Part shown: piece by piece, positions 56,914-64,000 of the stretch
How the letters are laid out: each line of letters begins with the position of its first letter
How positions within the stretch are numbered: position 1 is the first letter of the stretch
Assembly (NCBI GenBank): GCA_011605725.1
Contig: JAAOZP010000004.1
Coordinates: 62,001-126,000, forward strand
Source of the DNA: Nitrososphaerota archaeon
GTDB taxonomy: Archaea > Thermoproteota > EX4484-205 > JAAOZP01
DNA: 64,000 nt
Direction: 5' to 3'
The notes under the pieces: generated by a model
What the model was told of the DNA's origin: nothing
What the model saw: the letters and a program-made list of their open reading frames with translations, nothing else
Database searches by the model: none
Translations under genes and position numbers: made by a program

Positions 56914-58710
56914 ATGCTGATGAAGCCCGGGGTCAAGCCTCCCGAGATAGTTGAGAAACTGATTTCCGCAGCACTTGGAAGGAGTAAAGCAAGCCTCGTC
57001 GTCGAGAGAGGAGCTTTGGTGAATGTTTTCACCGGAGAGATTGTTGAAAACACTGATATTGCTGTGGTCGACGACAGAATAGTGCTGGTAGGGAATGCTA
57101 AGCATACGATTGGGCCTGAGACAAAGATTATCGATGCTTACGGAAAATACTTGGCACCAGGGTTCTTAGACGGACATGTGCATGTGGAGAGCTCTATGCT
57201 GACAGTAACCCAGTTTGCAAAAGCTGTTCTACCCCACGGGACGACGACTGTTTTCATAGATCCCCACGAGGTTGCGAACGTGCTTGGGATAAACGGGGTT
57301 AGAATGATGCATGACGAGGGATTAGGCTTGCCTTTGAAAGTCTATGTTTCAATCCCCAGCTGTGTGCCGGCGACCGGTTCAGAGTTTGAAACCGCTGGGG
57401 CCGAAATAGGTTTAAAGGAGATTGAGGAAGCATTCTCATGGAGAAACACTATTGCACTGGGTGAAGTCATGAATTACCCTGGAGTATTATCCTTAAACCC
57501 CAAGATTATAGGTGAGGTTAAAGCGGCTTTGAAAAACGGCAGAATCGTGGAAGGACATTTCTTCGGAAACCTTAATGAAGAGCTTAACGCTTACATTGCA
57601 GCAGGAATATCCTCTGACCACGAGTCTGTAACTATGGAAGCTGGGCTTGCTAAACTACGACTAGGGATGCATGTTATGGTTAGGGAAGCATCAGCCTGGA
57701 GAGACCTGAAGGAGGTAATAAGAATGGTTACGGAGAAAAAGGTTGACGCGAGAAGAGTGTGTCTGGTTAGTGACGACAGGGAGCCTAACGACCTTTTGAA
57801 AGACGGACATATCGACCACATCGTTAGAAGAGCGGTGGAAGAAGGCGTTGACCCTGTGACCAGCATTCAAATGGCCACGTTGAACACTGCGGAACACTTT
57901 AAGGTCGACAGTGAGATAGGCGCCCTAGCACCAGGGATGATAGCTGACATACTGATCCTGAAAGACTTGAACAGGGTTCTCGTCGAAACGGTGATAGCTA
58001 ATGGCAGGATTGTCGCGAAGAACGGTAGGCTGGTGGCGGAAATACCTGAATACCAGTATCCTGAAGAAGCTAAGAGGACAATCAGGCTAGGCAGGAAGCT
58101 TGATGAAAACGATTTAAAGATAAGGGTTGGCCAAGACAAGGATGCTTTCAAAGTCAGGGTTATACAGGTTGTTGAAGCTAAGGCTATTACGAGGAGCATG
58201 CTCGCAAGTATTAGGCAGAGAAACGGTTTCCTAGAGGCGGATCCGGCTCAGGATATTGCTAAGGTAGCGGTTTTTGAAAGACACAGGGCCTCAGGCAACA
58301 GGGGAATAGGTTTCGTCAAAGGCTTCGGCTTTAAGAAGGGTGCCGTAGCATCCACAGTAGCACACGACAGTCACAACATGCTTATAGTAGGGGTGAACGA
58401 CGGCGACATGGCTTTAGCGGGAAACACGCTGGCAGAGGCTGGGGGAGGAATGGTAGCCGTGGAAAACAACCGGGTACTGGCTCTTCTAGAGCTCCCCATA
58501 GCTGGCTTAATGTCGGATAAGCCTGTTCAAGAGGTTGCAGCAAGAGTTGAAAAGCTTTCAGAAGCCTGGAGACAGCTTGGCTGCACGATGACCCGTCCAT
58601 TCATGACGATGTCCCTACTGGCTCTTCCAGTCCTTCCTGAGCTCAGGATAACTGATAAAGGGCTTATCGACACGGTTAATTTTAGAAGAGTAGACCTTAT
58701 AGTGGAATAA
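56914..58710 (+). CDS. ade: Adenine deaminase
   Basis: 598 residues, an amidohydrolase TIM barrel. Metal site: YLAPGFLDGHVHVESSMLTV (HxH), HGTTTVFIDPHEVANVLGIN, VEGHFFGNLNEELNAYIAAG, SDHESVTMEA and VCLVSDDREPNDLLKDGHID. The C-terminal part has GFGFKKGAVASTVAHDSHNM typical of Ade. Converts adenine to hypoxanthine in purine salvage. ATG at 56914; diverges from pheS with TATA-like elements on both strands in 56860-56900. Confidence 0.95.
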   Translation: MLMKPGVKPPEIVEKLISAALGRSKASLVVERGALVNVFTGEIVENTDIAVVDDRIVLVGNAKHTIGPETKIIDAYGKYLAPGFLDGHVHVESSMLTVTQFAKAVLPHGTTTVFIDPHEVANVLGINGVRMMHDEGLGLPLKVYVSIPSCVPATGSEFETAGAEIGLKEIEEAFSWRNTIALGEVMNYPGVLSLNPKIIGEVKAALKNGRIVEGHFFGNLNEELNAYIAAGISSDHESVTMEAGLAKLRLGMHVMVREASAWRDLKEVIRMVTEKKVDARRVCLVSDDREPNDLLKDGHIDHIVRRAVEEGVDPVTSIQMATLNTAEHFKVDSEIGALAPGMIADILILKDLNRVLVETVIANGRIVAKNGRLVAEIPEYQYPEEAKRTIRLGRKLDENDLKIRVGQDKDAFKVRVIQVVEAKAITRSMLASIRQRNGFLEADPAQDIAKVAVFERHRASGNRGIGFVKGFGFKKGAVASTVAHDSHNMLIVGVNDGDMALAGNTLAEAGGGMVAVENNRVLALLELPIAGLMSDKPVQEVAARVEKLSEAWRQLGCTMTRPFMTMSLLALPVLPELRITDKGLIDTVNFRRVDLIVE

Positions 58711-58784
58711 GCCGCGCTGCAAGTCGAGAAGCATATTGAAAACCTCTGTTTTGAAGCATTAAGCGTTCTTATAGTGTTCTGGAA

Positions 58785-58806
58785 AAGCTTTAAACCTTTA
58801 AAGCTT
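58785..58806. promoter_or_regulatory. 22-bp inverted repeat with TATA box
   Basis: AAGCTTTAAA, then CC, then TTTAAAGCTT: a perfect inverted repeat, with a 10-bp arm on each side of a 2-bp centre. The TTTAAA half-sites are TATA-like and lie 17-31 bases before the GTG at 58819. It could be a promoter with an operator for a dimeric regulator. Confidence 0.45.
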
Positions 58807-58818
58807 CTCGAAACATCA

Positions 58819-59868
58819 GTGTTGAGTAAGCTGTCGCTAGCCTGGCTCATACCGGTCTCCCGAAGAATCGATACCTTCGTAAGCAGGGAGATTAGAGATT
58901 TCTACGAGAATGCTTCACGAGAAGGGCTAATAGACAGTAAGGAGGCTTATGCCCAGCTTGAGAAAGCCCTCTCTCATAAGACGGATTTTGTAACAGCCCT
59001 CAAGATAAGCGTGCCAGTCAACTGGAGGAGCAGTGTTTCATACTGGCTTTGGAAGAAGGGGGGCGGTGCATCCGGCTTTTCAACAATGCTTAAAACCCTG
59101 AGGGACAGGAGAATGTACGAGTTAGCGACGACTTTCGCAATAGCCTTAAAGTCTGGGGACATTAGGGATGAGGCTTTCGACGAGAAAGGCTTCGTGAAAC
59201 CTGAGGAGTACGAGTTTAAAATAAGGATAGCCGACAACCTTGAGAACCTGGTTAACCAGAGGGTTAGAAGAATACATAGGGATGGGTTTGCCGACAGATA
59301 CTTCAAGGGAAGGGAGGAGGTTTTCAGATATGAGCTTAAAGACCTAGAGTACTCTGAGCTTTTCAGGAAAAGAGAATACGATAAAATAATCTCCCTCTAC
59401 GATGACTTGAAGGAAACATGGCACGGCAAGACTGCTGGAATAGGAGAGAAAGTTGTTTCATTAACCCTTTTCGAGGCAGGTATACTGGATGAGGAGCCTG
59501 ATGCTTGTGAAGCAATAGTGAAGTACCAGTGGGCAATCACCAACATTTGGATGTGGAGCGACGAGATGAAAGACCTTTTCAGCAATCTTAGAGAGGGGAG
59601 TATAAACATGCTTATCGTCGAATGTTTAAAGAATGGCCTCAGCAGGGTTGACGAGGAGTCGGTTAAGGACTTCATAGCAAGCAACCCGTGCATCCTGGAT
59701 GAGCCGGCTAAACAGTATTTTCAGCTGGCTAGAAGCATTGAAGACAAAATGAGGAAGTATCCTTGGATAAACATGAAGGACTACTTGGAGGGAGCTAAAC
59801 TGGTCTTTCAAAAGTTTTACGAAAGAAGAAACAGATTGTTGAGAGAAATCAGCGTTAGAAAAGCATAG
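58819..59868 (+). CDS. Helical protein of unknown function
   Basis: 349 residues from the GTG at 58819; a GTG at 58774 extends the frame by 15 residues, but a TATA-containing inverted repeat at 58785-58806 lies inside that extension. All-helical and charged, no membrane segment: IDTFVSREIRDFYENASREG, SKEAYAQLEKALSHKTDFVT, KEYDKIISLYDDLKETWHGK-type helices, DYLEGAKLVFQKFYERRNRL. It may be a TPR-like helical solenoid. It follows ade on the same strand. I do not recognise the family. Confidence 0.6.
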   Translation: MLSKLSLAWLIPVSRRIDTFVSREIRDFYENASREGLIDSKEAYAQLEKALSHKTDFVTALKISVPVNWRSSVSYWLWKKGGGASGFSTMLKTLRDRRMYELATTFAIALKSGDIRDEAFDEKGFVKPEEYEFKIRIADNLENLVNQRVRRIHRDGFADRYFKGREEVFRYELKDLEYSELFRKREYDKIISLYDDLKETWHGKTAGIGEKVVSLTLFEAGILDEEPDACEAIVKYQWAITNIWMWSDEMKDLFSNLREGSINMLIVECLKNGLSRVDEESVKDFIASNPCILDEPAKQYFQLARSIEDKMRKYPWINMKDYLEGAKLVFQKFYERRNRLLREISVRKA

Positions 59869-60064
59869 TTCTCAGCAACCCTCATTTTCACCTAGCGTTC
59901 TGTTCCTCATTAAAAATTAAGCGAAAAGCCTGAAGAACTCTTGGAAAGGGTTCCTGAACAAGAATAATTAGCGCATATTAAAGGCGGTTATTTTTAGATA
60001 AAGAGAAACTATTATAAATACAGGCTGATCCATCTGCGAATGTTAGAAGCTTAGAAGTGGGAAC
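59869..60064. other. Intergenic promoter region, 196 bases
   Basis: Contains a GC palindrome relative at 59968-59981 and a TATA-like ATTATAAATA at 60011-60020, 45 bases before the ATG at 60065. No gene seen. Confidence 0.45.
59968..59981. repeat. GC palindrome copy, degenerate (TTAGCGCATATTAA)
   Basis: The TTAGCGC left half and TTAA right end match the consensus. It lies 30 bases upstream of the TATA box at 60011, one of the few copies in the core region. Confidence 0.4.
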
Positions 60065-61252
60065 ATGATGAGAAGAAGCATCGCCAGGATTGTTCTCCTA
60101 GCCCTGATTGTACTGAGCGTTTTAAACTACAGCGTTGAAGCCCCTGAAAACCCGAACATATACTACTATAGGCTTAGGATTAGCCTTGTAAACAAAGGTT
60201 CAAGCAGCTATACTCCCACTCTTGAAGACAGGCTATTCCTAATATTTCCAAACACTTCAACCCAGAAAACGTATATTTATGAAACCGACCCGGGTGTGAA
60301 GCGGTTTTTAACAGATGAAGACGGCAACCTGTTTGCTGAACTGGATTTTCCAGAAGCAATTGAACAGGGTGGAAACATTACTGCAACCATCATAATCATG
60401 GTTAACATATCTTCCAGATGCTTGCCGGAAATCTCAGTCGACTCCTCAGGAAGCCTCTCCGACATACCTGTTTGGCTTGCAAACTATACTGTTTCAAGTG
60501 GAGCATGGAGATACAGGGATGAAGGCTTTAAACATATAGCTGACCTTGCTGCCCAGATCAAGGGTAACGATACGAACATTCTTAGAATCATTTCTAAAAT
60601 GGTTGAGTTCATAGGAGATAGAGTCAAGTATCCGGAGGGTGAGGAGTTGAGACCCCCGCAGTATCCGAATCAGACATTGCCAAGCACGGGAGAAACAGGA
60701 CGGGGAGACTGCGACGACCAGTCTGCACTCCTTGTAACCATGCTTAGATCAGTTGGAATACCTTCTTATCTTCAAACTGGTGGAGTAATCTCATCTCTCT
60801 ACAGTGTTAACGGTGAAACATGGGATGGACACTTAACACTGGTTTCAAGAGGAATAGGGTGGCACGGGTGGGTTGAAGCATATGTTCCACCATGGGGCTG
60901 GCTCCCTGTAGACATAACTTATGGATACTATTCTAACCGACGGGACCCGTTGTCTTCTATAAAGTATTCAGCCTCAGCCCGTGAACTTATGCTTGAATCC
61001 GAAAAATACTCGTCCATAGATTTTGTGGAAGAGTATTTAAAAACGGAGAAAAGAATTATGGACAGCAGCATTTTCATACGTATGGAGGAAGAGATTTCTG
61101 AGACACTGATTTATAATGATGGTTCTAAAATGGTGGAGCAACACGGGGAAAGCATGATGCTGTTAACACTTCCCTTCATTCTAGCAGTAAGCGTAGCTAT
61201 CCTCATCATCCTGATAAGGAAGAAGAGCGTGACGCTAGTTTTTAGGAAGTGA
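60065..61252 (+). CDS. Exported membrane-anchored transglutaminase-like protein
   Basis: 395 residues. Signal peptide (IARIVLLALIVLSVLNYSVE), beta-rich residues 30-150, then the transglutaminase-like core: GRGDCDDQSALLVTMLRSVG with the Cys, WDGHLTLVSRGIGWHGWVEA with the His, and WLPVDITYG with the Asp. A C-terminal membrane helix (LLTLPFILAVSVAILIILI) and KKKS-type tail anchor it. Likely a protease-like or cross-linking enzyme on the outer surface. The same domain appears, N-terminally anchored, in the 6213-7376 gene. Confidence 0.8.
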   Translation: MMRRSIARIVLLALIVLSVLNYSVEAPENPNIYYYRLRISLVNKGSSSYTPTLEDRLFLIFPNTSTQKTYIYETDPGVKRFLTDEDGNLFAELDFPEAIEQGGNITATIIIMVNISSRCLPEISVDSSGSLSDIPVWLANYTVSSGAWRYRDEGFKHIADLAAQIKGNDTNILRIISKMVEFIGDRVKYPEGEELRPPQYPNQTLPSTGETGRGDCDDQSALLVTMLRSVGIPSYLQTGGVISSLYSVNGETWDGHLTLVSRGIGWHGWVEAYVPPWGWLPVDITYGYYSNRRDPLSSIKYSASARELMLESEKYSSIDFVEEYLKTEKRIMDSSIFIRMEEEISETLIYNDGSKMVEQHGESMMLLTLPFILAVSVAILIILIRKKSVTLVFRK

Positions 61253-61328
61253 AGCAAAAACCCTTGACTAACATGGTTAACGGGCTAGAGAAATAGGTTT
61301 AAATCATCCCTTCAAAGCATTATTCTCA

Positions 61329-61571
61329 TTGCCTGGGGAGAAATCAGAATGGATAAGCATGATCTTGATCGCAGTAGCCCTATTCGCAGGAATGATGTTT
61401 TTCAAGGAAACACTTTATGTTCTAACGGTAACGATGCTCCTGCTAATGATCATGGTTGTATACGTTTTATTCAACTCTAGAAGGAGAAACCATTCTTTTA
61501 AGAAGCCTGGCGAAAAACCCAAGCAGGAGAATAAGACCAGCCCAAGCGAGAACGTCGAGGAAAAGGAATAA
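61329..61571 (+). CDS. Small two-helix membrane protein
   Basis: 80 residues from a TTG start. Two membrane helices (WISMILIAVALFAGMMFF, VLTVTMLLLMIMVVYVLF) and a charged tail (RRRNHSFKKPGEKPKQENKT). It lies 76 bases after the transglutaminase-like gene and probably follows it in an operon. Its last 105 bases overlap the convergent 89-residue gene, so one of the two may be shorter or false. Confidence 0.45.
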   Translation: MPGEKSEWISMILIAVALFAGMMFFKETLYVLTVTMLLLMIMVVYVLFNSRRRNHSFKKPGEKPKQENKTSPSENVEEKE

Positions 61572-61736
61572 CGGGTCAAGCCTAACATCAACATATTTTG
61601 CAGCCTTAACGTCTATAATCTGCGTTAGAAAAGGGAGGGGAAGACCGTTTTTAACATAGTGGTACGGCTCGGAAGGACTGTAGAGCCCGATTAACCCTGA
61701 CGCCAAGGTTAAAGCAAGCGCCTTAACAAGCAGCAT
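61467..61736 (-). CDS. Small membrane protein
   Basis: 89 residues from the ATG at 61736: MLLVKALALTLASGLIGLYS, a linker SEPYHYVKNGLPLPFLTQII, DVKAAKYVDVRLDPLFLFLD and a second helix VLAWAGLILLLGFFARLLK. Both helices are typical of real proteins. A longer frame runs to 62039, but that region is antisense to the phosphatase gene. Convergent and overlapping with the 61329-61571 gene. Function unknown. Confidence 0.45.
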   Translation of the reverse strand: MLLVKALALTLASGLIGLYSPSEPYHYVKNGLPLPFLTQIIDVKAAKYVDVRLDPLFLFLDVLAWAGLILLLGFFARLLKRMVSPSRVE

Positions 61737-61836
61737 GCCTGCTTCTCGAAGCCTTACTCCACCCTCTTTCAAAGCATTAAGCTTGAAAAACGCCAAGAAT
61801 ATTAATCTTGCGAAACACGTAAGGAGGCTGGGAATA

Positions 61837-62673
61837 GTGTTTAGGGACATGCTTGAGAAGATCAGCAGCATGGGTAGGGATGAGACCGTTAGGCTCTGTG
61901 AAGAGACTTTTGAAAAACTGAGCATGGAGCCCCCGGTCTTAAAGCTTAACTGTGAAAAACTCCTGGTCATCGGGGACCTGCATGGAGACCTTGAGTCGTG
62001 TGTAAATGCTCTACGCCTCGCGAAGCTTGGCGAAGCCAAGGCTGTTTTTCTTGGGGACTATGTTGACAGGGGGCCGCACCAAGACAGTGTTATAAACCTT
62101 CTCTTACAGATGAAAAACGATAATCCTGACGAAATATTCCTTTTAAGGGGTAATCATGAAACACCCTCGATGAATTTTTCATACGGTTTTCTAAATCTTC
62201 TCGTCAGAAAGTTTGGAAAAGACTATGGGAAGGTTTACGAAGCATATTTGAGAGTTTTCTCGGAAATGCCTCTCGCGGGGATAGTCAACGAAAGGGTGAT
62301 GCTGGTTCACGGAGGACTTGCCAAGGGACTTGAAAGGATCGAGGAGCTTGAGAAAGCGGGTAAAGGAGGGTTTGAACCCGAGGACAAGAAGGTTTTTGAA
62401 ACGCTCTGGAACGATCCTTCTGAAGACGTTGAAGATTTCTCTCCTAATCCTAGAGGACCAGGAATCCACTGTTTCGGCGGAAAAGCTCTTGAAAGATTTC
62501 TGAAGAACAATAATCTTAGAATGATGGTGAGAAGCCATGAACCTGTCCTTCAGGGTTATCGCATTCTTTTCAACGGACTCTTAATAACAATCTTTTCCTG
62601 CAGGTTCTACGGCGTTAAACCCACCGCGTTAGAATTGAATAAGGAAAAATACCTTTTTAAAAGCTTGGAATAG
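61837..62673 (+). CDS. PPP-family serine/threonine protein phosphatase
   Basis: 278 residues from the GTG at 61837, which follows AAGGAGG by about 10 bases; an ATG at 61849 is the alternative. Complete PPP signature: LLVIGDLHGDLESC (GDxHG), AVFLGDYVDRGPHQDSVIN (GDxVDRG), IFLLRGNHET (GNHE), VMLVHGGLAKGLE and MMVRSHEPVLQGY. Two-metal enzyme that removes phosphate from Ser/Thr. Archaeal PP1-arch proteins have this length. No kinase gene is nearby. Confidence 0.92.
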   Translation: MFRDMLEKISSMGRDETVRLCEETFEKLSMEPPVLKLNCEKLLVIGDLHGDLESCVNALRLAKLGEAKAVFLGDYVDRGPHQDSVINLLLQMKNDNPDEIFLLRGNHETPSMNFSYGFLNLLVRKFGKDYGKVYEAYLRVFSEMPLAGIVNERVMLVHGGLAKGLERIEELEKAGKGGFEPEDKKVFETLWNDPSEDVEDFSPNPRGPGIHCFGGKALERFLKNNNLRMMVRSHEPVLQGYRILFNGLLITIFSCRFYGVKPTALELNKEKYLFKSLE

Positions 62674-62781
62674 AAGGCTGGACAACCCTAAGTAGAGACT
62701 TTGAGAAGGTTTCAGGCATATGGTGCTAGGTGGAATACTGGAAGTTAAGCTTATAAATAAGGGTTGAGGCGACACTTCGAG

Positions 62782-63117
62782 ATGAGCTCTGAAATAACCA
62801 TAGATGATTTCAAAAAGGTTAAGATGGTTGTTGGAACAATAGTCTCAGCCGAGAAGGTTAAGGGTTCTGAAAAGCTTCTGAAGCTTCAGGTAAGCTTAGG
62901 AGGGAACATTGTGAAACAGTCGGTAGCAGGCCTGGGAACATTTTACACTCCGGAGCAGCTGGTGGGAAAACAATACGTTTTTGTGACTAATCTTAAGCCG
63001 GCAGTTATAATGGGCCAGGTTTCGGAAGTAATGGTTCTCGCTGCAGTCGAGAGCAAGAATAGGGTAGCACTGATATGCCCTGACAGCAAGATTTCAGACG
63101 GATCCCAAGTGACGTAG
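62782..63117 (+). CDS. tRNA-binding OB-fold protein (MetRS C-terminal/Arc1p type)
   Basis: 111 residues from the ATG at 62782 (TTG 62764 also in frame). VKMVVGTIVSAEKVKGSEKL, then LKLQVSLGGNIVKQSVAGLG, YTPEQLVGKQYVFVTNLKPA and MGQVSEVMVLAAVES match the tRNA-binding domain found at the end of methionyl-tRNA synthetase or as free Trbp111/MetG-beta. As a separate gene it would serve as a MetRS beta subunit or tRNA chaperone. Confidence 0.85.
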   Translation: MSSEITIDDFKKVKMVVGTIVSAEKVKGSEKLLKLQVSLGGNIVKQSVAGLGTFYTPEQLVGKQYVFVTNLKPAVIMGQVSEVMVLAAVESKNRVALICPDSKISDGSQVT

Positions 63118-63118
63118 A

Positions 63119-64000
63119 CTAGGCTTTCAACACGCGGTAGCCAGCTGCTTTCCTAAGCCTGTTCTGTATAGCCATGCCTATGCCTTCTTCAGGAAAGCCT
63201 TCAGCAATTATAATGTCCGGGTTCATCCTGTCAAGGCTCCTCAGCGCCGAGTAGATTCTTCTCGCCACAAGGTCAAGCCTATTCCTTGGGGCCAGCACTT
63301 CCACTATGATTCCCCTAGGCAATCGTCTGGCAGTCTCCTCTGAAACCATGCATCCCACTTTTAAACCTGATTTAAGGTATTCCTCGACGGTTTCAATTAT
63401 TTTTTCAATCTTCCTCTCATAATCGTCTCCTTCCACAACAATCATATCCGCTCTTGGAGCATAATGCCTATACTTCATGCCGGGAGAAGCAGGAACTCCT
63501 TCGAGGACACCGGACAATATGGAAGGATGCACTTCAACATCGCCAAGGTATTTTCTTAGGATATCGAGAGGAATCGGGCCAGGCCTGAGTATGACACACC
63601 TGTCCTCAGACACTTGGATGACAGTCGATTCAACCCCTATGAATGTTTCGCCAGCGTCAATTATCATGTCTATCGAGCCGTTTAAATCCTCATACACGTC
63701 TCTAGCGTTAGTCGGACTAGGCCTGCCTGAAAGATTAGCGCTGGGAGCAGCTATTGGAGAACCCAAGTGTTCGATCAACCCTAACGCAACATTGTGAGCA
63801 GGCATTCTTACAGCAACCGTTTCAAGACCAGCTGACACGGCTGAGGGAACCTTCTGAGATTTAGGAACAACTATTGTCAACGGGCCTGGCCAGAGTTCCC
63901 TGATAAGTTTCTCAGCTTTCTTTGGGACGCTGGTTGAAACCTCGTTAAGCATCTCCATGCTCGAGATATGCACTATAACAGGGTTGTCTGGAGGCCTTTT
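63119..64000 (-). CDS. sua5: Threonylcarbamoyl-AMP synthase Sua5, N-terminus beyond window
   Basis: At least 293 residues; the frame runs off the end of the window. The visible part starts in KRPPDNPVIVHIS, the conserved KxRPxxxPL-type loop, and includes ELWPGPLTIVVPKSQ, TVAVRMPAHNVALGLIEHLG, SPIAAPSANLSGRPSPTNAR and DAGETFIGVESTVIQV, then the linker PASPGMKYRHYAPRADMIVV and the C-terminal Sua5 domain. Makes the precursor of tRNA N6-threonylcarbamoyladenosine. The gene converges on the OB-fold gene with one base between stops. Confidence 0.96.
   Translation of the reverse strand, partial: KRPPDNPVIVHISSMEMLNEVSTSVPKKAEKLIRELWPGPLTIVVPKSQKVPSAVSAGLETVAVRMPAHNVALGLIEHLGSPIAAPSANLSGRPSPTNARDVYEDLNGSIDMIIDAGETFIGVESTVIQVSEDRCVILRPGPIPLDILRKYLGDVEVHPSILSGVLEGVPASPGMKYRHYAPRADMIVVEGDDYERKIEKIIETVEEYLKSGLKVGCMVSEETARRLPRGIIVEVLAPRNRLDLVARRIYSALRSLDRMNPDIIIAEGFPEEGIGMAIQNRLRKAAGYRVLKA

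Noticed and set aside
56839..57105. Longer N-terminus for PheS
   Set aside because: The extra 89 residues are low-complexity and cross the divergent promoter of adenine deaminase; the family N-terminus begins at the GTG at 56838.
1..64000. CRISPR array, rRNA and integrase search by eye
   Set aside because: No regularly spaced identical repeats, rRNA-like sequence or integrase motifs (R...HxxR...Y) were found; a tool-based search could still find a degraded one.

Overview
The window comes from an archaeon, most likely a thermophilic member of the Thermoproteota/TACK group. The informational genes are archaeal: a group II chaperonin, Alba, RNA polymerase subunit K, ribosomal protein eS25, an ATP-dependent DNA ligase, an Lhr-type helicase, separate PheS and PheT, a PPP-family phosphatase and Sua5. 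TATA-like boxes 25-35 bases before start codons, GTG and TTG starts and overlapping genes fit as well. eS25 and RpoK favour TACK lineages over Euryarchaeota; I cannot place it more precisely. No tRNA, rRNA or CRISPR array was recognised.

Layout. (1) 0-9 kb is accessory DNA with toxin-antitoxin pairs (VapBC at 0.6-1.2 kb, DUF433/DUF5615 at 8.1-8.7 kb), a possible PD-(D/E)XK protein, secreted or membrane proteins, several broken genes and two copies of the last ~55 codons of a PEP synthase gene. (2) 9.0-20.9 kb is one minus-strand operon of three genes (1888, 1699 and 367 aa): a secreted Ig-like repeat giant, a giant membrane protein ending in a nuclease-like domain, and a small cytosolic protein ('cassette A'). 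(3) 21.0-23.8 kb holds two NosD-like beta-helix surface proteins. (4) 24-38 kb holds DNA and RNA maintenance genes (ligase, MPE phosphoesterase with Lhr helicase, DUF429, TatD, Mut7-C, CBS proteins, eS25) plus two more surface/membrane genes. (5) 38-48 kb is mostly core: chaperonin, rpoK, alba, GNAT, a LarA-like protein, an isopropylmalate/homocitrate-synthase-like enzyme, pheT. (6) 48.28-55.34 kb is an accessory island ('cassette B') lying between pheT and pheS, bounded by a 35-bp direct repeat that duplicates the pheS-end/pheT-start junction. (7) 55.4-64 kb is core again: pheS, adenine deaminase, an unknown gene, transglutaminase-like membrane protein, phosphatase, tRNA-binding OB-fold protein and sua5, which is cut by the window end.

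The main discovery candidate is the pair of related cassettes A and B. Each combines a giant exported/membrane protein (large extracellular beta-rich part, central hydrophobic segments, helical inner part), a PD-(D/E)XK-like domain (fused in A, a separate gene in B) and a small protein of a family marked by the motif SSGMS. Cassette B has split the pheST operon and yet restored an intact pheT start. A membrane-to-nuclease device for defence, competition or surface sensing is one reading, but this is inference.

A second signal is a degenerate palindrome, core AGCGCGCGCT, often flanked by TA on each side. It is scattered through accessory and gene-boundary DNA, several times just upstream of TATA boxes and sometimes at the last codons of genes, and is nearly absent from the core gene blocks.
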